A stretch of 64,000 nt of DNA from assembly GCA_964548365.1 (NCBI GenBank), contig CAZJRD010000002.1, forward strand, positions 106,110 to 170,109. The letters are read 5' to 3'. The translations under genes and the position numbers were made by a program. Under the pieces are notes generated by a model, which did not search any database, was not told the origin of the DNA, and worked only from the letters and a program-made list of their open reading frames with translations. Position 1 is the first letter of the stretch, and each line of letters opens with the position of its first letter. Source of the stretch: B46-G9 sp964548365. GTDB lineage: Bacteria > Desulfobacterota > DSM-4660 > Desulfatiglandales > Desulfatiglandaceae. Shown one piece after another: positions 26,013-34,575 of this stretch.

Positions 26013-27020
26013 ATGACTGAATTCCAAGGGCACGAAAAGCCCATTACATACTCGGAAAACACTGGCGACATGAGTGATTATGATATCACGGCAGGGCATC
26101 ACCATCATGTGGACATGGAAGATACCAGCGGGGCGAGGCTCCTTATAACACTTGTGCTCAACCTGGTGATCCCCGTGGCGCAGGTGATCGGGGGAGTCTA
26201 CGCGCACAGTATGGCCCTTCTGTCTGATGCTGCCCACAATTTCAGCGATTTCGCAGCCATTCTGATCGCCTATTTTGCCCACCTGGTCGGAAAAAAGGGA
26301 GCATCGGCCCGCAATACCTTCGGGTATCGCCGGGTCGAGGTCATGGCGGCTGTTATTAATGTGGTCATCCTGCTCGGAGCTTCCTGCTTTATCGTGTATG
26401 AGGCGGTTGGACGGTTTCAGCATCCCCAGCATGTGCTTGGAAAGATTGTTATCTGGCTGGCATGTGTAGGAATCCTGGGCAATGGCTTTTCTGCGATCCT
26501 GCTCCACCGGGGATCAGAGCACAACCTGAATGTGCGGGGGGCATTTCTCCATATGATGGGCGATTTCCTGACCTCGGTGGCGGTGCTGATGAGCGGAATC
26601 GTCCTGCTCTTCAAGTCATGGTACTGGCTGGACCCCTTGCTTTCTCTTGTGATTGTGCTTCTTATCCTGAAGGGTTGCTGGTCCATATTGAAAGAAGCTA
26701 CCGGGATCCTGATGAATGCCACTCCACGGGGAATGGATATTCAAGAGATCAGGGATTACCTGGAGAGTATCCCGGGAGTGTGTGGGGTTCATTATCTTCA
26801 TGCGTGGAACGTGAGTTCGTCCAGCATCGCCTTTTCCTGCCATATCCAGGTAGAGGACCAGCTCATCAGTGACACGGAAGCACTTGCCCAAACGATTCGG
26901 AAGGACCTTCATGAACGTTTCGACATTGATCACCCCATCCTCCAGTTTGAAACGGTGCAGTGCGGAAGCGGAGGTGTCCTCTGCGAACTTTCAGGAGGGG
27001 ATGAAGCTCACGGGAAGTGA
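26013..27020 (+). CDS. CDF-family (CzcD-like) divalent metal efflux protein
   Basis: This 335-residue protein has six membrane helices and the CDF metal site: SDAAHNFSD (helix 2, near residue 74) and HMMGDFLTS (helix 5, near 180). A His/Asp-rich N-terminus (HHHHVDMED, about 29-37) and the C-terminal cytoplasmic ferredoxin-like domain (GVHYLHAWNVSSSSIAFSCHI) are present. These proteins expel Zn, Cd or Co in exchange for protons. It is the second gene of the ArsR cluster. The ArsR may thus respond to divalent metals as well, though its Cys motif points to arsenite. Confidence 0.9.
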   Translation: MTEFQGHEKPITYSENTGDMSDYDITAGHHHHVDMEDTSGARLLITLVLNLVIPVAQVIGGVYAHSMALLSDAAHNFSDFAAILIAYFAHLVGKKGASARNTFGYRRVEVMAAVINVVILLGASCFIVYEAVGRFQHPQHVLGKIVIWLACVGILGNGFSAILLHRGSEHNLNVRGAFLHMMGDFLTSVAVLMSGIVLLFKSWYWLDPLLSLVIVLLILKGCWSILKEATGILMNATPRGMDIQEIRDYLESIPGVCGVHYLHAWNVSSSSIAFSCHIQVEDQLISDTEALAQTIRKDLHERFDIDHPILQFETVQCGSGGVLCELSGGDEAHGK

Positions 27021-27047
27021 GAAGAACAGGTAAAGAGTCCCAAGAAC

Positions 27048-27118
27048 GTCATGCCGGACTGAATCCGGCATCCAGAACATATTAGGATATCTGGATTCCC
27101 TCTTCCGCGGGAATGACG
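27048..27118. repeat. REP-like pair of inverted units
   Basis: Two roughly 30-bp units face each other (27048-27077 and 27090-27118). Each has the form CGTCATTCC...GGAATCCAG with an internal GC hairpin; together they make a long imperfect stem. Similar units recur at 62846-62930. It lies between the CDF gene and the permease gene. Confidence 0.65.
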
Positions 27119-27185
27119 AAAATGGGGGCTTTCTGACTTTTTGCGGCTGCGTCAATATCAGTGAAAGAAAGATGAAAAGGAGTGA

Positions 27186-28367
27186 ATGACAAGAATGAAA
27201 GAAAGATGGAAGTTGCTGCTGATTATTCTGATTTTTGTTGCATGCTATTACGTGCCGTGGGCCAGCCCGGTGATTCGCAAATCAGGGCTGGAAGCCTTCA
27301 TGATGCTGCAGGAATACGCACGCCAACATGTGCTGACGTGCCTGATCCCGGCGTTTTTCATCGCGGGGGCCATTTCGGTCTTTGTTTCACAGGCATCGGT
27401 CCTGAAGTACTTTGGCGCCACGGCGAAAAAGGTGCTTTCCTATTCAGTGGCGTCCGTTTCAGGGAGCATACTGGCCGTATGCTCGTGCACGGTTCTTCCG
27501 CTCTTTGCCGGAATCTATACGAGGGGTGCCGGGATCGGTCCTGCCACGGCATTTCTCTACTCGGGACCTGCCATCAATGTCCTTGCCATCGTACTCACCG
27601 CCAGGGTCCTGGGATGGCAGCTCGGGGTAGCCAGGGCTGTTGGTGCCGTCCTTTTTGCCGTTATTACCGGGCTTCTCATGGCCTTTTTCTTCCGGAAGGA
27701 TGATGCGGCCCGCAGCGCGGGACAGATATATCTACCGGATGAGGAGACCAAGGGTCGGACGCTTTTGCAGGACTCCCTCTTCATGCTGGTCATGGTGCTG
27801 ATCCTCATATTTGCCGCCTTCGCCCGCCCGGTTTCCGAATCAACGGGTCTCTGGCCTGCCATATTTGCGGCCAAATGGTATATAACGGCAGGCCTCCTGG
27901 TCATCCTTGGGTTCATGCTCAAGGCATGGTTTATAAAAGAAGAACGGGTAACTTGGGCACAATCCACCTGGGGGTTTATGAAGCAGATTTTTCCGCTGTT
28001 GGGCGCGGGGGTCCTGGTGGCCGGGTTTATGCTGGGAAGACCCGGGCATTCCGCATTGATCCCGGAGCACTATATTGAGATGCTGGTGGGGGGAAATTCC
28101 CTGTGGGCGAACCTGTTTGCGTCAGTCTCTGGAGCGCTCATGTACTTCGCAACGCTGACTGAAGTCCCTATTTTGCAGGGGCTGATGGGAGCGGGCATGG
28201 GGAAGGGACCGGCCCTTTCCCTGCTGCTGGCCGGACCGGCTCTCTCGCTTCCCAATATGCTGGTGATCGGTGGGGTCATGGGAGTCAAGAAGACAGCGAC
28301 GTTCTGCGCGATCATCGTGGTGCTCTCCACCATCGCCGGAATGAGTTATGGCTGGCTCGCTGGGTAA
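27186..28367 (+). CDS. ArsP/DUF318-type permease
   Basis: This 393-residue protein has about 10 membrane helices. The hallmark CSCTVLPLFAGIYTRGAGIGPATAFLYSGPA segment lies near residues 97-127; its tandem partner near 310-350 (FATLTEVPILQGLMGAGMGKGPALSLLLAGPALSLP) is the usual repeat. Members efflux trivalent organoarsenicals (ArsP) or copper/zinc, or serve with thioredoxin-like proteins as here. The two small redox proteins follow directly, a common pairing. The start at 27186 has a close AGGAG; an ATG three codons on is possible. Confidence 0.82.
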   Translation: MTRMKERWKLLLIILIFVACYYVPWASPVIRKSGLEAFMMLQEYARQHVLTCLIPAFFIAGAISVFVSQASVLKYFGATAKKVLSYSVASVSGSILAVCSCTVLPLFAGIYTRGAGIGPATAFLYSGPAINVLAIVLTARVLGWQLGVARAVGAVLFAVITGLLMAFFFRKDDAARSAGQIYLPDEETKGRTLLQDSLFMLVMVLILIFAAFARPVSESTGLWPAIFAAKWYITAGLLVILGFMLKAWFIKEERVTWAQSTWGFMKQIFPLLGAGVLVAGFMLGRPGHSALIPEHYIEMLVGGNSLWANLFASVSGALMYFATLTEVPILQGLMGAGMGKGPALSLLLAGPALSLPNMLVIGGVMGVKKTATFCAIIVVLSTIAGMSYGWLAG

Positions 28368-28387
28368 AAAAATAAAAAGTTTATGTT

Positions 28388-28453
28388 CACCGCAAAGACA
28401 CCGAGAACGCAAAGCAAACATTCCCTTTTCTGCTGAGAGGGCAGAAAAGGGAA
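28388..28453. repeat. Intergenic element: ACAGAG-like half plus 13-bp perfect hairpin
   Basis: A sequence resembling the left end of the 8599-8767 element (28388-28415) is followed by a perfect 13-bp stem, TTCCCTTTTCTGC (28421-28433) with GCAGAAAAGGGAA (28441-28453). No T-run follows, so a terminator role is weak, though it sits right after the permease gene. Confidence 0.5.
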
Positions 28454-28563
28454 AACTCCCATTCCTTTAAAACAATGCTAAGCGGAAGGTTTGTAAATGG
28501 AAATAAACAAACTGAGTAATAGAATTATCGGCCTCTTTGCAGAGAGATATAACGGAGGGAAGG

Positions 28564-29076
28564 ATGGGACAGGATGATGTGATTCAGATAAAGGTGGACG
28601 GTCATGGTGTCGGAATCATCGGTCTCAAGACGGTGATGGAGGACATGGCCGAAGAATACGCAGGCAGGAGTGACAAAGAAGTCGAGACTGAGTTGCTGAG
28701 CAGGCTCCGCAGGAAAAACTATATCCCGGACAGTGCAACGGAGAGTTACAAGAGGACTTTTGTGCGGGAGTTTCGAAAATTTCTGGGCCAACCCTTTGAG
28801 GACGATTCGTCCGGCGGGATCGAGATCAAGGTCCTGGGACCGGGGTGTGCCCAGTGCGACCGGCTGGAAAAGGAACTCATGGAGGTTATGGCCGAAACGA
28901 ATGTTGTTGCAGATGTGGAGCACATCAGGGATATTAAGGAAATCGGGAAGTATGGTATTATGGGGACGCCGGCGCTGCTCATTAACGGCGACGTCAAATC
29001 GGTGGGCAGCGTCCCGCCGAAAAGAAAGCTCATGGAATGGCTTACCGAGGCGAAAGGCGGAACATCATGGAAATAA
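28564..29076 (+). CDS. Two-domain protein with C-terminal MTH895-like thioredoxin fold
   Basis: This protein of about 170 residues starts at the ATG at 28564 after GGAGGGAAGG. Residues 1-80 form a small alpha/beta domain I do not recognise (DVIQIKVDGHGVGIIGLKTVMEDM...). Residues 90-165 form a thioredoxin/glutaredoxin-like fold with the CAQC active site (GPGCAQCDRLEKELMEVM) and a cis-Pro segment (GTPALLINGDV). This is the 'redox-active disulfide protein 2' (MTH895-like) family. Next to an ArsP-type permease and ahead of Acr3 it may reduce or hand over arsenic or metal species; the role is inferred from context. Confidence 0.75.
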   Translation: MGQDDVIQIKVDGHGVGIIGLKTVMEDMAEEYAGRSDKEVETELLSRLRRKNYIPDSATESYKRTFVREFRKFLGQPFEDDSSGGIEIKVLGPGCAQCDRLEKELMEVMAETNVVADVEHIRDIKEIGKYGIMGTPALLINGDVKSVGSVPPKRKLMEWLTEAKGGTSWK

Positions 29077-29300
29077 AGGTTCTTGGGACTGCGTGTGTCA
29101 ACTGTGAAAAGACGGAAAAACTCGTTCGCGAAGTGGTCCAGGAGACAGGTGTCGATGCACAGGTAGTCAAGGTGCAGGACACCATGGAGATCGCGAAGGC
29201 GGGAGTGTTTATGACCCCCGCCGTGGTAGTGGACGGCGAGGTAAAATGTGTCGGCAAGGTGCCGAAGAAGGAAGACGTAATCAAATGGATCAAAAAATAA
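29067..29300 (+). CDS. MTH895-like small thioredoxin
   Basis: This 77-residue single-domain thioredoxin-like protein has the CVNC active site near residues 11-14 (LGTACVNCEKTEKL) and a cis-Pro loop (MTPAVVVDGEV). It is clearly homologous to the second domain of the preceding gene, whose 3' end it overlaps by 10 bases. The pair thus arose by duplication or domain gain. Translation is probably coupled. A redox role beside the permease and Acr3 is likely; the exact client is unknown. Confidence 0.85.
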   Translation: MEIKVLGTACVNCEKTEKLVREVVQETGVDAQVVKVQDTMEIAKAGVFMTPAVVVDGEVKCVGKVPKKEDVIKWIKK

Positions 29301-29388
29301 CAAGGTGGGAGACAGTGTATACCTCAAGATATGATTCATTCGTTGTGAATTTCATGAAAAAAGGCGGAAACAGGGGGAGTTGTTTTCT

Positions 29389-30171
29389 ATGAAATACCCC
29401 AATATTGATCCAGTGCTCATTCATGTGGGACCGTTCGCCGTGCGGTGGTACGGGCTCATGTACGTGGTGGGCTTCCTGCTGGCGTATTTCCTGCTCCTGA
29501 AACTCTCCCAACGGGAGCAGTACGATATCACGAAGGATGAGGTGGGGGATCTCCTGTATTTCTGTATAGCCGGCCTGGTCATAGGGGCTCGGCTTGGATA
29601 TTGCCTGGTCTACAATTTTTCGTATTATGTCCATGAGCCGCTCAAGATGTTTGCGGTCTGGGAAGGCGGAATGTCTTTTCATGGGGGACTGGCAGGCTCG
29701 GCCATGGCGGGCTGGGTCTTTGCCCGCAGGCGCCACAAATCGCTCTTGATGATCGCGGATCTGGGGGCTGTGGCAGCACCTCTGGGGCTCTTTTTCGGCA
29801 GGATCGGCAATTTTATCAATGGCGAACTTTATGGAAGGGTGACCTCCGTCCCGTGGGGAATGGTATTTCCAGGGGCGGGAAATCTCCCTCGGCATCCGTC
29901 CCAGCTCTATGAGGCCTTTTTTGAAGGGGTAGTCTTGTTCTCCATCCTGCTCTGGTTGAGCAGAAAGCGGCGCCCCCATGGTTTTCTGATGGCATCCTTC
30001 CTCACGGGATATGGTGTGTTTCGTTTTTTCCTGGAATTTTTCAGGGAACCGGACCCGCAGATGGGGTTTATCATCGGTCCTTTCACCATGGGCCAGGTCC
30101 TTTGCAGCATCATGGTCGCGGCAGGAATTGCACTTTTTTGGCTCTCCTGGAGACGAGCACCACACAACTAA
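29389..30171 (+). CDS. lgt: Lgt, prolipoprotein diacylglyceryl transferase
   Basis: This membrane enzyme of about 260 residues has seven helices. It has the Lgt signature GLFFGRIGNFINGELYGR (near residues 137-154), the conserved HGG (MSFHGGLAG, near 98) and the C-terminal FREPD segment. Lgt transfers diacylglycerol from phosphatidylglycerol to the lipobox Cys of prelipoproteins. It is unusual to find it inside an arsenic or metal cluster between a thioredoxin-like gene and acr3. The ATG at 29389 lies 9 bases after GGGGGAG; a TTG three codons earlier is less likely. Confidence 0.95.
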   Translation: MKYPNIDPVLIHVGPFAVRWYGLMYVVGFLLAYFLLLKLSQREQYDITKDEVGDLLYFCIAGLVIGARLGYCLVYNFSYYVHEPLKMFAVWEGGMSFHGGLAGSAMAGWVFARRRHKSLLMIADLGAVAAPLGLFFGRIGNFINGELYGRVTSVPWGMVFPGAGNLPRHPSQLYEAFFEGVVLFSILLWLSRKRRPHGFLMASFLTGYGVFRFFLEFFREPDPQMGFIIGPFTMGQVLCSIMVAAGIALFWLSWRRAPHN

Positions 30172-30247
30172 TCGAACCAGCTTTACCGTTGAAAAATGGT
30201 TTTACATCAAGAAATGGGACCAGTGTAAGATCAGATTGTGAGTGATA

Positions 30248-31351
30248 ATGATGAAGCGGCTTTCATTTCTCGACCGATTTCTGACCCTGTGGATCTTTCT
30301 GGCCATGTTTGTGGGGGTTGGTTGGGGGTATCTGTTTCCCGGTGTCAGGAACGTGATCAACTATTTCCAGGTGGGCACCACCAACATCCCCATCGCCATC
30401 GGGCTGATCCTCATGATGTATCCCCCGTTGGCAAAGGTGAAATATGAAGAGATGGGGTACGTGTTTCGGGATTTCAAGGTTCTTTTCCTCTCCCTGGTGC
30501 AGAACTGGGTGATCGGTCCCATCCTCATGTTTCTCCTGGCAATCACTTTCCTGTCCGGGCACCATGAATACATGGTGGGGCTCATCATGATCGGCCTCGC
30601 GCGGTGTATCGCCATGGTCCTGGTGTGGAATGACCTGGCTTCCGGTGACGCGGAGTACTGCGCAGGGCTGGTGGCTTTCAACTCGGTCTTCCAGGTCCTT
30701 TTCTTTTCCGTCTATGCCTACATCTTCATCACCGTTATTCCCCAGTGGCTCGGACTGAAAGGTGCGGTGGTGAACATCTCCATCGGTCAGATCGCGGAGA
30801 GTGTCTTTATCTACCTGGGGATTCCCTTTATCGCGGGCGTACTTTCACGGCTGATCGGGCTCAAGACAAAGGGACGTGAATGGTATGAAAAGAAGTACAT
30901 CCCCAAGATCAGCCCCATTACCCTGATTGCCCTGCTTTTCACCATCCTGGTGATGTTTTCCCTCAAAGGGGAATACATTGTTCAGCTTCCCCTGGACGTG
31001 GTCCGGGTGGCAATACCCCTCTGCGTTTATTTTGTGGTCATGTTCTTTGTGTCCTTTTTCCTGTCCATGAAGGTGGGGGCGACCTACGAGCAATCAACCA
31101 CTTTGAGCTTTACGGCGGCATCCAACAACTTTGAGCTGGCCATCGCGGTGGCCGTGGCCGTCTTCGGGATCGATTCGGGCCAGGCCTTTGCAGCGGTCAT
31201 CGGGCCGCTGGTGGAGGTGCCGGTCCTCATCAGCCTGGTCAACGTGGCCCTGTGGTTCAAGAGGAAGTATTTTCCCTATGCCGTGGATACACCCACCGGC
31301 GTCTGCCATGTCAGTTGCGAACCGTCAAACCGAGCGTTTCAGACAGAGTAG
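30248..31351 (+). CDS. acr3: Acr3-type arsenite efflux transporter
   Basis: This protein of about 367 residues has ten membrane helices of the BART superfamily. Typical Acr3 stretches are FLDRFLTLWIFLAM at the start, MMYPPLAKVKYEEM (near 65), GLARCIAMVLVWNDLASGD (near 118-136, with the conserved helix-4 Cys) and FTAASNNFELAIAVAVAVFG (near 295). It pumps As(III) or Sb(III) out by proton exchange. It ends the cluster that begins with arsR. Several ATG codons are available at the start (30248, 30251); the ribosome site is weak. Confidence 0.93.
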   Translation: MMKRLSFLDRFLTLWIFLAMFVGVGWGYLFPGVRNVINYFQVGTTNIPIAIGLILMMYPPLAKVKYEEMGYVFRDFKVLFLSLVQNWVIGPILMFLLAITFLSGHHEYMVGLIMIGLARCIAMVLVWNDLASGDAEYCAGLVAFNSVFQVLFFSVYAYIFITVIPQWLGLKGAVVNISIGQIAESVFIYLGIPFIAGVLSRLIGLKTKGREWYEKKYIPKISPITLIALLFTILVMFSLKGEYIVQLPLDVVRVAIPLCVYFVVMFFVSFFLSMKVGATYEQSTTLSFTAASNNFELAIAVAVAVFGIDSGQAFAAVIGPLVEVPVLISLVNVALWFKRKYFPYAVDTPTGVCHVSCEPSNRAFQTE

Positions 31352-31548
31352 AGTTCCATCGTGACCACGATCCGGAGAATCCCACAGGTCCTTCGGGCGT
31401 GGATTCTTATTCGTCCTTTTCATGCAGGAGCGATGCGGGTACAAGACACACGAGCAAAACAGCCGTGAGCCTACTTGAAGAAGGTTCGACAGGTTCTTCC
31501 AGGCCACAATGCTCCGATGGTCCTATGGAAAAATTGGCATGCAGAGGT

Positions 31549-31980
31549 TTACCCAGGGATCGGATCCGGACGTTCCAAGACTTTTTCGCCCTTTTTGTTA
31601 CGATTGATAAATACGGCGCATTGCTCGCAATGCCCACTGCAGAGCGTTCCCTTTTCTTTTCTTATCTCGTAACAGGGCATATCATAAAACTTGAAGGCAG
31701 GGCATTCCTTTTTCACGGCACAGTCAAAGATATTCCAGCAGGGTGCCATTTGAAGGAGAGTACGAAGACAGGAGAGGGTAAATCCTTTGCCATGGAGGAG
31801 GCGGGCTATCTGCTGTATTTGTTCAAGTTCGAAATCGGCAAATATTCTATTGTTTGTCTGGAGATGACGTTTGGGCTTTATAAGTCCCCATTTTTCATAA
31901 TCTCTGATAGTTTTCTGCGAAAGCCCAACCTTCAACGAAATATCAGCGATAGTATACTCCACGTTCCTAAGCATCCCCAT
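31549..31980 (-). CDS. MerR-family regulator with Cys-rich C-terminus
   Basis: This 143-residue protein starts with a MerR winged helix (YTIADISLKVGLSQKTIRDYEKWGLIKPKRH, residues 9-40). A dimer helix follows (LEQIQQIARLLHGKGFTLSCLRTLLQM). The C-terminal tail is rich in Cys (CWNIFDC, CPAF, CYEIR, CSGHCEQCAVF), which suggests a metal or Fe-S site different from CueR or ZntR. It is the last gene of the minus-strand tmc-signalling run, 36 bases after a receiver gene, and converges on acr3. It could report redox or metal state to that operon; the target is unknown. Confidence 0.8.
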   Translation of the reverse strand: MGMLRNVEYTIADISLKVGLSQKTIRDYEKWGLIKPKRHLQTNNRIFADFELEQIQQIARLLHGKGFTLSCLRTLLQMAPCWNIFDCAVKKECPAFKFYDMPCYEIRKEKGTLCSGHCEQCAVFINRNKKGEKVLERPDPIPG

Positions 31981-32016
31981 TTTCTTGCTATTGTTTCAAA
32001 AGAAAGGAATCTTGTA

Positions 32017-32409
32017 TTACTTTCTGATCAGTTCATCTATCTTTTCCAGAAGCTTTTCCCTGTCCACGGGTTTGTCAAAAAAAGCATCCGGATTGAAATA
32101 TTCTTCATCCCTCTCTTCGTCAAACTTCACTTCCAGTTCATCACCCATCCCGGATATTCCGATGATTGGGATAGCCTTGAGCGCCGGGTTTGTTCGGAGC
32201 CTCTTGCACACTTCAAAGCCGGAAAAAAGGGTTTCCATCATGATATCGAGCAAGACCAGATCAGGTTGCTCCTTTTCAACTAATTCCAGACCAGCCTTAC
32301 CATCTTCGGCCGTCAGTGTGTCAAACCCATTCCGATTCAGAAACGTGGACATAGTGAAAAGCAAGTCTTTGTTATCGTCAATCATGACTATCTTTCCCTT
32401 TTTTTCCAT
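32017..32409 (-). CDS. Single-domain response regulator
   Basis: This protein of about 130 residues consists only of a receiver domain. DD (MIDDNKD), the phospho-acceptor Asp in LLDIMM and the Lys in FDKPVD are all visible. A loop insertion near residues 90-105 (DELEVKFDEERDEEYFNPDAFF) resembles that of the other receiver in this cluster. The start at 32409 follows GGAGGAAAATA. It lies after a PAS kinase gene, its likely partner. No output domain is present, so signalling must pass by protein contact. Confidence 0.88.
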   Translation of the reverse strand: MEKKGKIVMIDDNKDLLFTMSTFLNRNGFDTLTAEDGKAGLELVEKEQPDLVLLDIMMETLFSGFEVCKRLRTNPALKAIPIIGISGMGDELEVKFDEERDEEYFNPDAFFDKPVDREKLLEKIDELIRK

Positions 32410-32471
32410 ATTTTCCTCCAAATCATGACGAGAAATCAAGTCCCTTCATAACAGACTGGATATCCATCATC

Positions 32472-33581
32472 TTATCTCAGGGGCAAAATAATCCTGAATG
32501 TAGTGCCTTTCCCGCGTGCTGTCAACAGTTCAATACGGCCGCCATGGGCCTCGACAACACTATTGACCACGAGCATACCCAGGCCTGTGCCGCTGTCTCC
32601 TTTGGTGGAATAGAATCCTTCGAATATCTTTTTACGGGTAGCATTGGTCATCCCTATCCCATTATCCTCTACTTCAATCATAACATGCTTCTTGTCATAG
32701 AAATCGGCCCGCAGCATTATTTTGTGAAAATGCCTTTTTTTATCAGCGCGGCAGGCTTCCAGAGCGTTGCTCAAAAGATTGTTCAGCATCCTCCGGATGC
32801 TCGATGGATCCAGTCGGGCGATCAGAAGCGAAGGGTTTACTTTTGTCTCAAGGACAGTAGCACTGGTCTTTGCCCTTTCGCTGAATAAGGCCGCCACATC
32901 GTCAATCAAGCTTCCCAGGTGGATATTCTGGCGCTTGAGGAAGCGCTTTTTTGATGAATACAGGATGTTTCTCGTGACAGAGGTTATATCGCCGATGTTT
33001 CTCTTGACAATATCCCATCCTTTTCCGGCGAGTGCCATGTCACCGTCTTTGATGCCCTGATCTACCACATAAGCGCCTCCCTGCAGTCCTTCAAGGATGT
33101 TCTTGATATCGTGGGAGAGAATTGCTACGGATTGCCCGAGAACTGCAAGTTCTCTCTGGGATTCTTTGAGCTTGGTTATATTTCCAGACAGTTCTATTAC
33201 CGCTTTCACTTCACCGAAGATATCCAGTATGGGAGCAGAATAGACAGCAAGATCAGCTCGTTCACCGTTAGACAGTTGCGTCGTTTCTTCACTGAAATGG
33301 ACCCTCTTGTCTTCAAAGGATCGCTGAACAGGACAGGAAGGACAGCGTTCGATGGTACCCTTATACACTTCGTGGCAGATGCGTCCGACTCCAGTGCCAA
33401 AGTCTTTCTCGAAGCTCTTGTTAGTAAAAAGAATGCACAAGTTGACGTCCTGGACCGAGACGTAGCAAGGGAGGAAATCGATTATGCTTCTATAGCCCAT
33501 ATCTCCCAAAAATTGTCTATCTCCGGAATGCATCCGGCCTTCCGGAATCTCTCCATATGCCTCTTTTCCGGGGACAGTCAT
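32472..33581 (-). CDS. PAS-domain histidine kinase with conserved Cys motif
   Basis: This cytoplasmic kinase has 369 residues. An N-terminal PAS domain (about 25-135) contains C-x3-YKG-x4-C-x2-CPV (CHEVYKGTIERCPSCPV). The dimerisation helix has the phospho-His in LSHDIKN (near 155). The ATPase domain shows NNLLSNALEA, DNGIGM and GTGLGM. No membrane segment is seen. The Cys motif is shared with the larger kinase at 35733-37217, suggesting both sense the same redox or metal signal. It lies in a same-strand run with receivers and the Tmc-like genes. Confidence 0.88.
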   Translation of the reverse strand: MTVPGKEAYGEIPEGRMHSGDRQFLGDMGYRSIIDFLPCYVSVQDVNLCILFTNKSFEKDFGTGVGRICHEVYKGTIERCPSCPVQRSFEDKRVHFSEETTQLSNGERADLAVYSAPILDIFGEVKAVIELSGNITKLKESQRELAVLGQSVAILSHDIKNILEGLQGGAYVVDQGIKDGDMALAGKGWDIVKRNIGDITSVTRNILYSSKKRFLKRQNIHLGSLIDDVAALFSERAKTSATVLETKVNPSLLIARLDPSSIRRMLNNLLSNALEACRADKKRHFHKIMLRADFYDKKHVMIEVEDNGIGMTNATRKKIFEGFYSTKGDSGTGLGMLVVNSVVEAHGGRIELLTARGKGTTFRIILPLR

Positions 33582-33629
33582 AAGCTCTTATCCTTTGCGG
33601 CCTGGCAGCGTAGAAAGGCCATCGAGTCC

Positions 33630-34022
33630 CTATTCAAGAGACTTCCTGATTGCCGCCAGCAGTTCCTCAGGTTCGGCTGGTTTTTCTATATAGGCATCGG
33701 GTTCCGGGATCTGTTCTTCCCTATAGTTATCGAGCATTTTCTGGGAATGGAAAAATGTCTTTTTGGATAAGGCGGACAACATGATAACAGGTACTTCCTT
33801 GAGTTCAGGATCATTTCTCAATTGGCGGTACATGTTGATGCCACTCTCCTTTGGCATCATGACATCAAGGATGACAAGGACGGGTTTCTCCTTTCGGGCA
33901 ATGACAAGACCTTCCTCACCATCAACGGCCGACAGGGGCTTATAACCGTTTGTCTCCAGGAGTGTCGTGATAAATATCCTCATATCCATCTCATCATCAA
34001 CTACCAGGACTTTCTTCGCCAT
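33630..34022 (-). CDS. Single-domain response regulator
   Basis: This 130-residue stand-alone receiver has VVDDEMD, the phospho-Asp in VILDVMMP, and the Lys in YIEKPAEP. A loop before the last strand (FFHSQKMLDNYREEQIPEPD) is longer than usual and resembles the other small receiver in the cluster. It is placed between the Usp and the smaller PAS kinase, with GGAGGAAGC before the ATG. It has no DNA-binding domain. Confidence 0.88.
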   Translation of the reverse strand: MAKKVLVVDDEMDMRIFITTLLETNGYKPLSAVDGEEGLVIARKEKPVLVILDVMMPKESGINMYRQLRNDPELKEVPVIMLSALSKKTFFHSQKMLDNYREEQIPEPDAYIEKPAEPEELLAAIRKSLE

Positions 34023-34051
34023 TGTGCTTCCTCCAATGCAGTAAAAAAGCC

Positions 34052-34549
34052 TCAGTGCATCTGGCCGGGTAACGTAAACTGCTTTTCTGGGTTTCGGATT
34101 GCAATGACATGACAGTGGGCATATTTGCTGACATTTGCCACGGTGCTTCCATGTTCAATCCTGTCCAATTCGGATTTGCCCAAGGCCCCCATAACAATAA
34201 CGTCTATGTTATTTTTCTTGGCATACCTGATAATCTCTACATCGGGAGAACCGTTTTTCACCGCCAGGACATAATTATCGAAACCCCTGAGCTTTTCGCC
34301 GTAGGTTTTCTCAAGGATCTCTTTGGCCTTTTTTTCCACTTCCTCTCCATAGAAAGCCTCACCGCCTTCGGAATCTTCTGGCACATGTTCATCGACAATA
34401 TGTCGACAATATGCATAGGATGAATGGGGAACATGGAGAATATGCAGTTTCGCTCCATATTTCTTGGCCAAATCCAGGGCATGGCCGAATGCGATGTTGG
34501 CATCTTCTGAAAAGTCTGTACAGAAAAGTATGTTCTTGTAATCAATCAT
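34052..34549 (-). CDS. UspA-family universal stress protein
   Basis: This 165-residue single Usp domain begins ILFCTDFSEDANIAFGHALDLAKKYGAKLHILHV. It ends with the nucleotide-binding G-x2-G-x9-G-S type loop (VMGALGKSELDRIEHGSTVANV). Usp proteins bind ATP or act as phosphate-responsive switches under stress or energy limitation. AAGGAGTCCGCT lies before the ATG. It is embedded in a kinase/receiver run beside Tmc-like genes; from memory, a similar Usp and two-component set borders the tmc genes of Desulfovibrio vulgaris. Confidence 0.9.
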   Translation of the reverse strand: MIDYKNILFCTDFSEDANIAFGHALDLAKKYGAKLHILHVPHSSYAYCRHIVDEHVPEDSEGGEAFYGEEVEKKAKEILEKTYGEKLRGFDNYVLAVKNGSPDVEIIRYAKKNNIDVIVMGALGKSELDRIEHGSTVANVSKYAHCHVIAIRNPEKQFTLPGQMH

Positions 34550-34575
34550 AGCGGACTCCTTTTCCTCTTCCGTTG

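Noticed and set aside
31352..31548. Possible bidirectional terminator between acr3 and the MerR gene
   Set aside because: Only a 6-bp palindrome (ATCGTG-AC-CACGAT) was found, with no T-run on either side.
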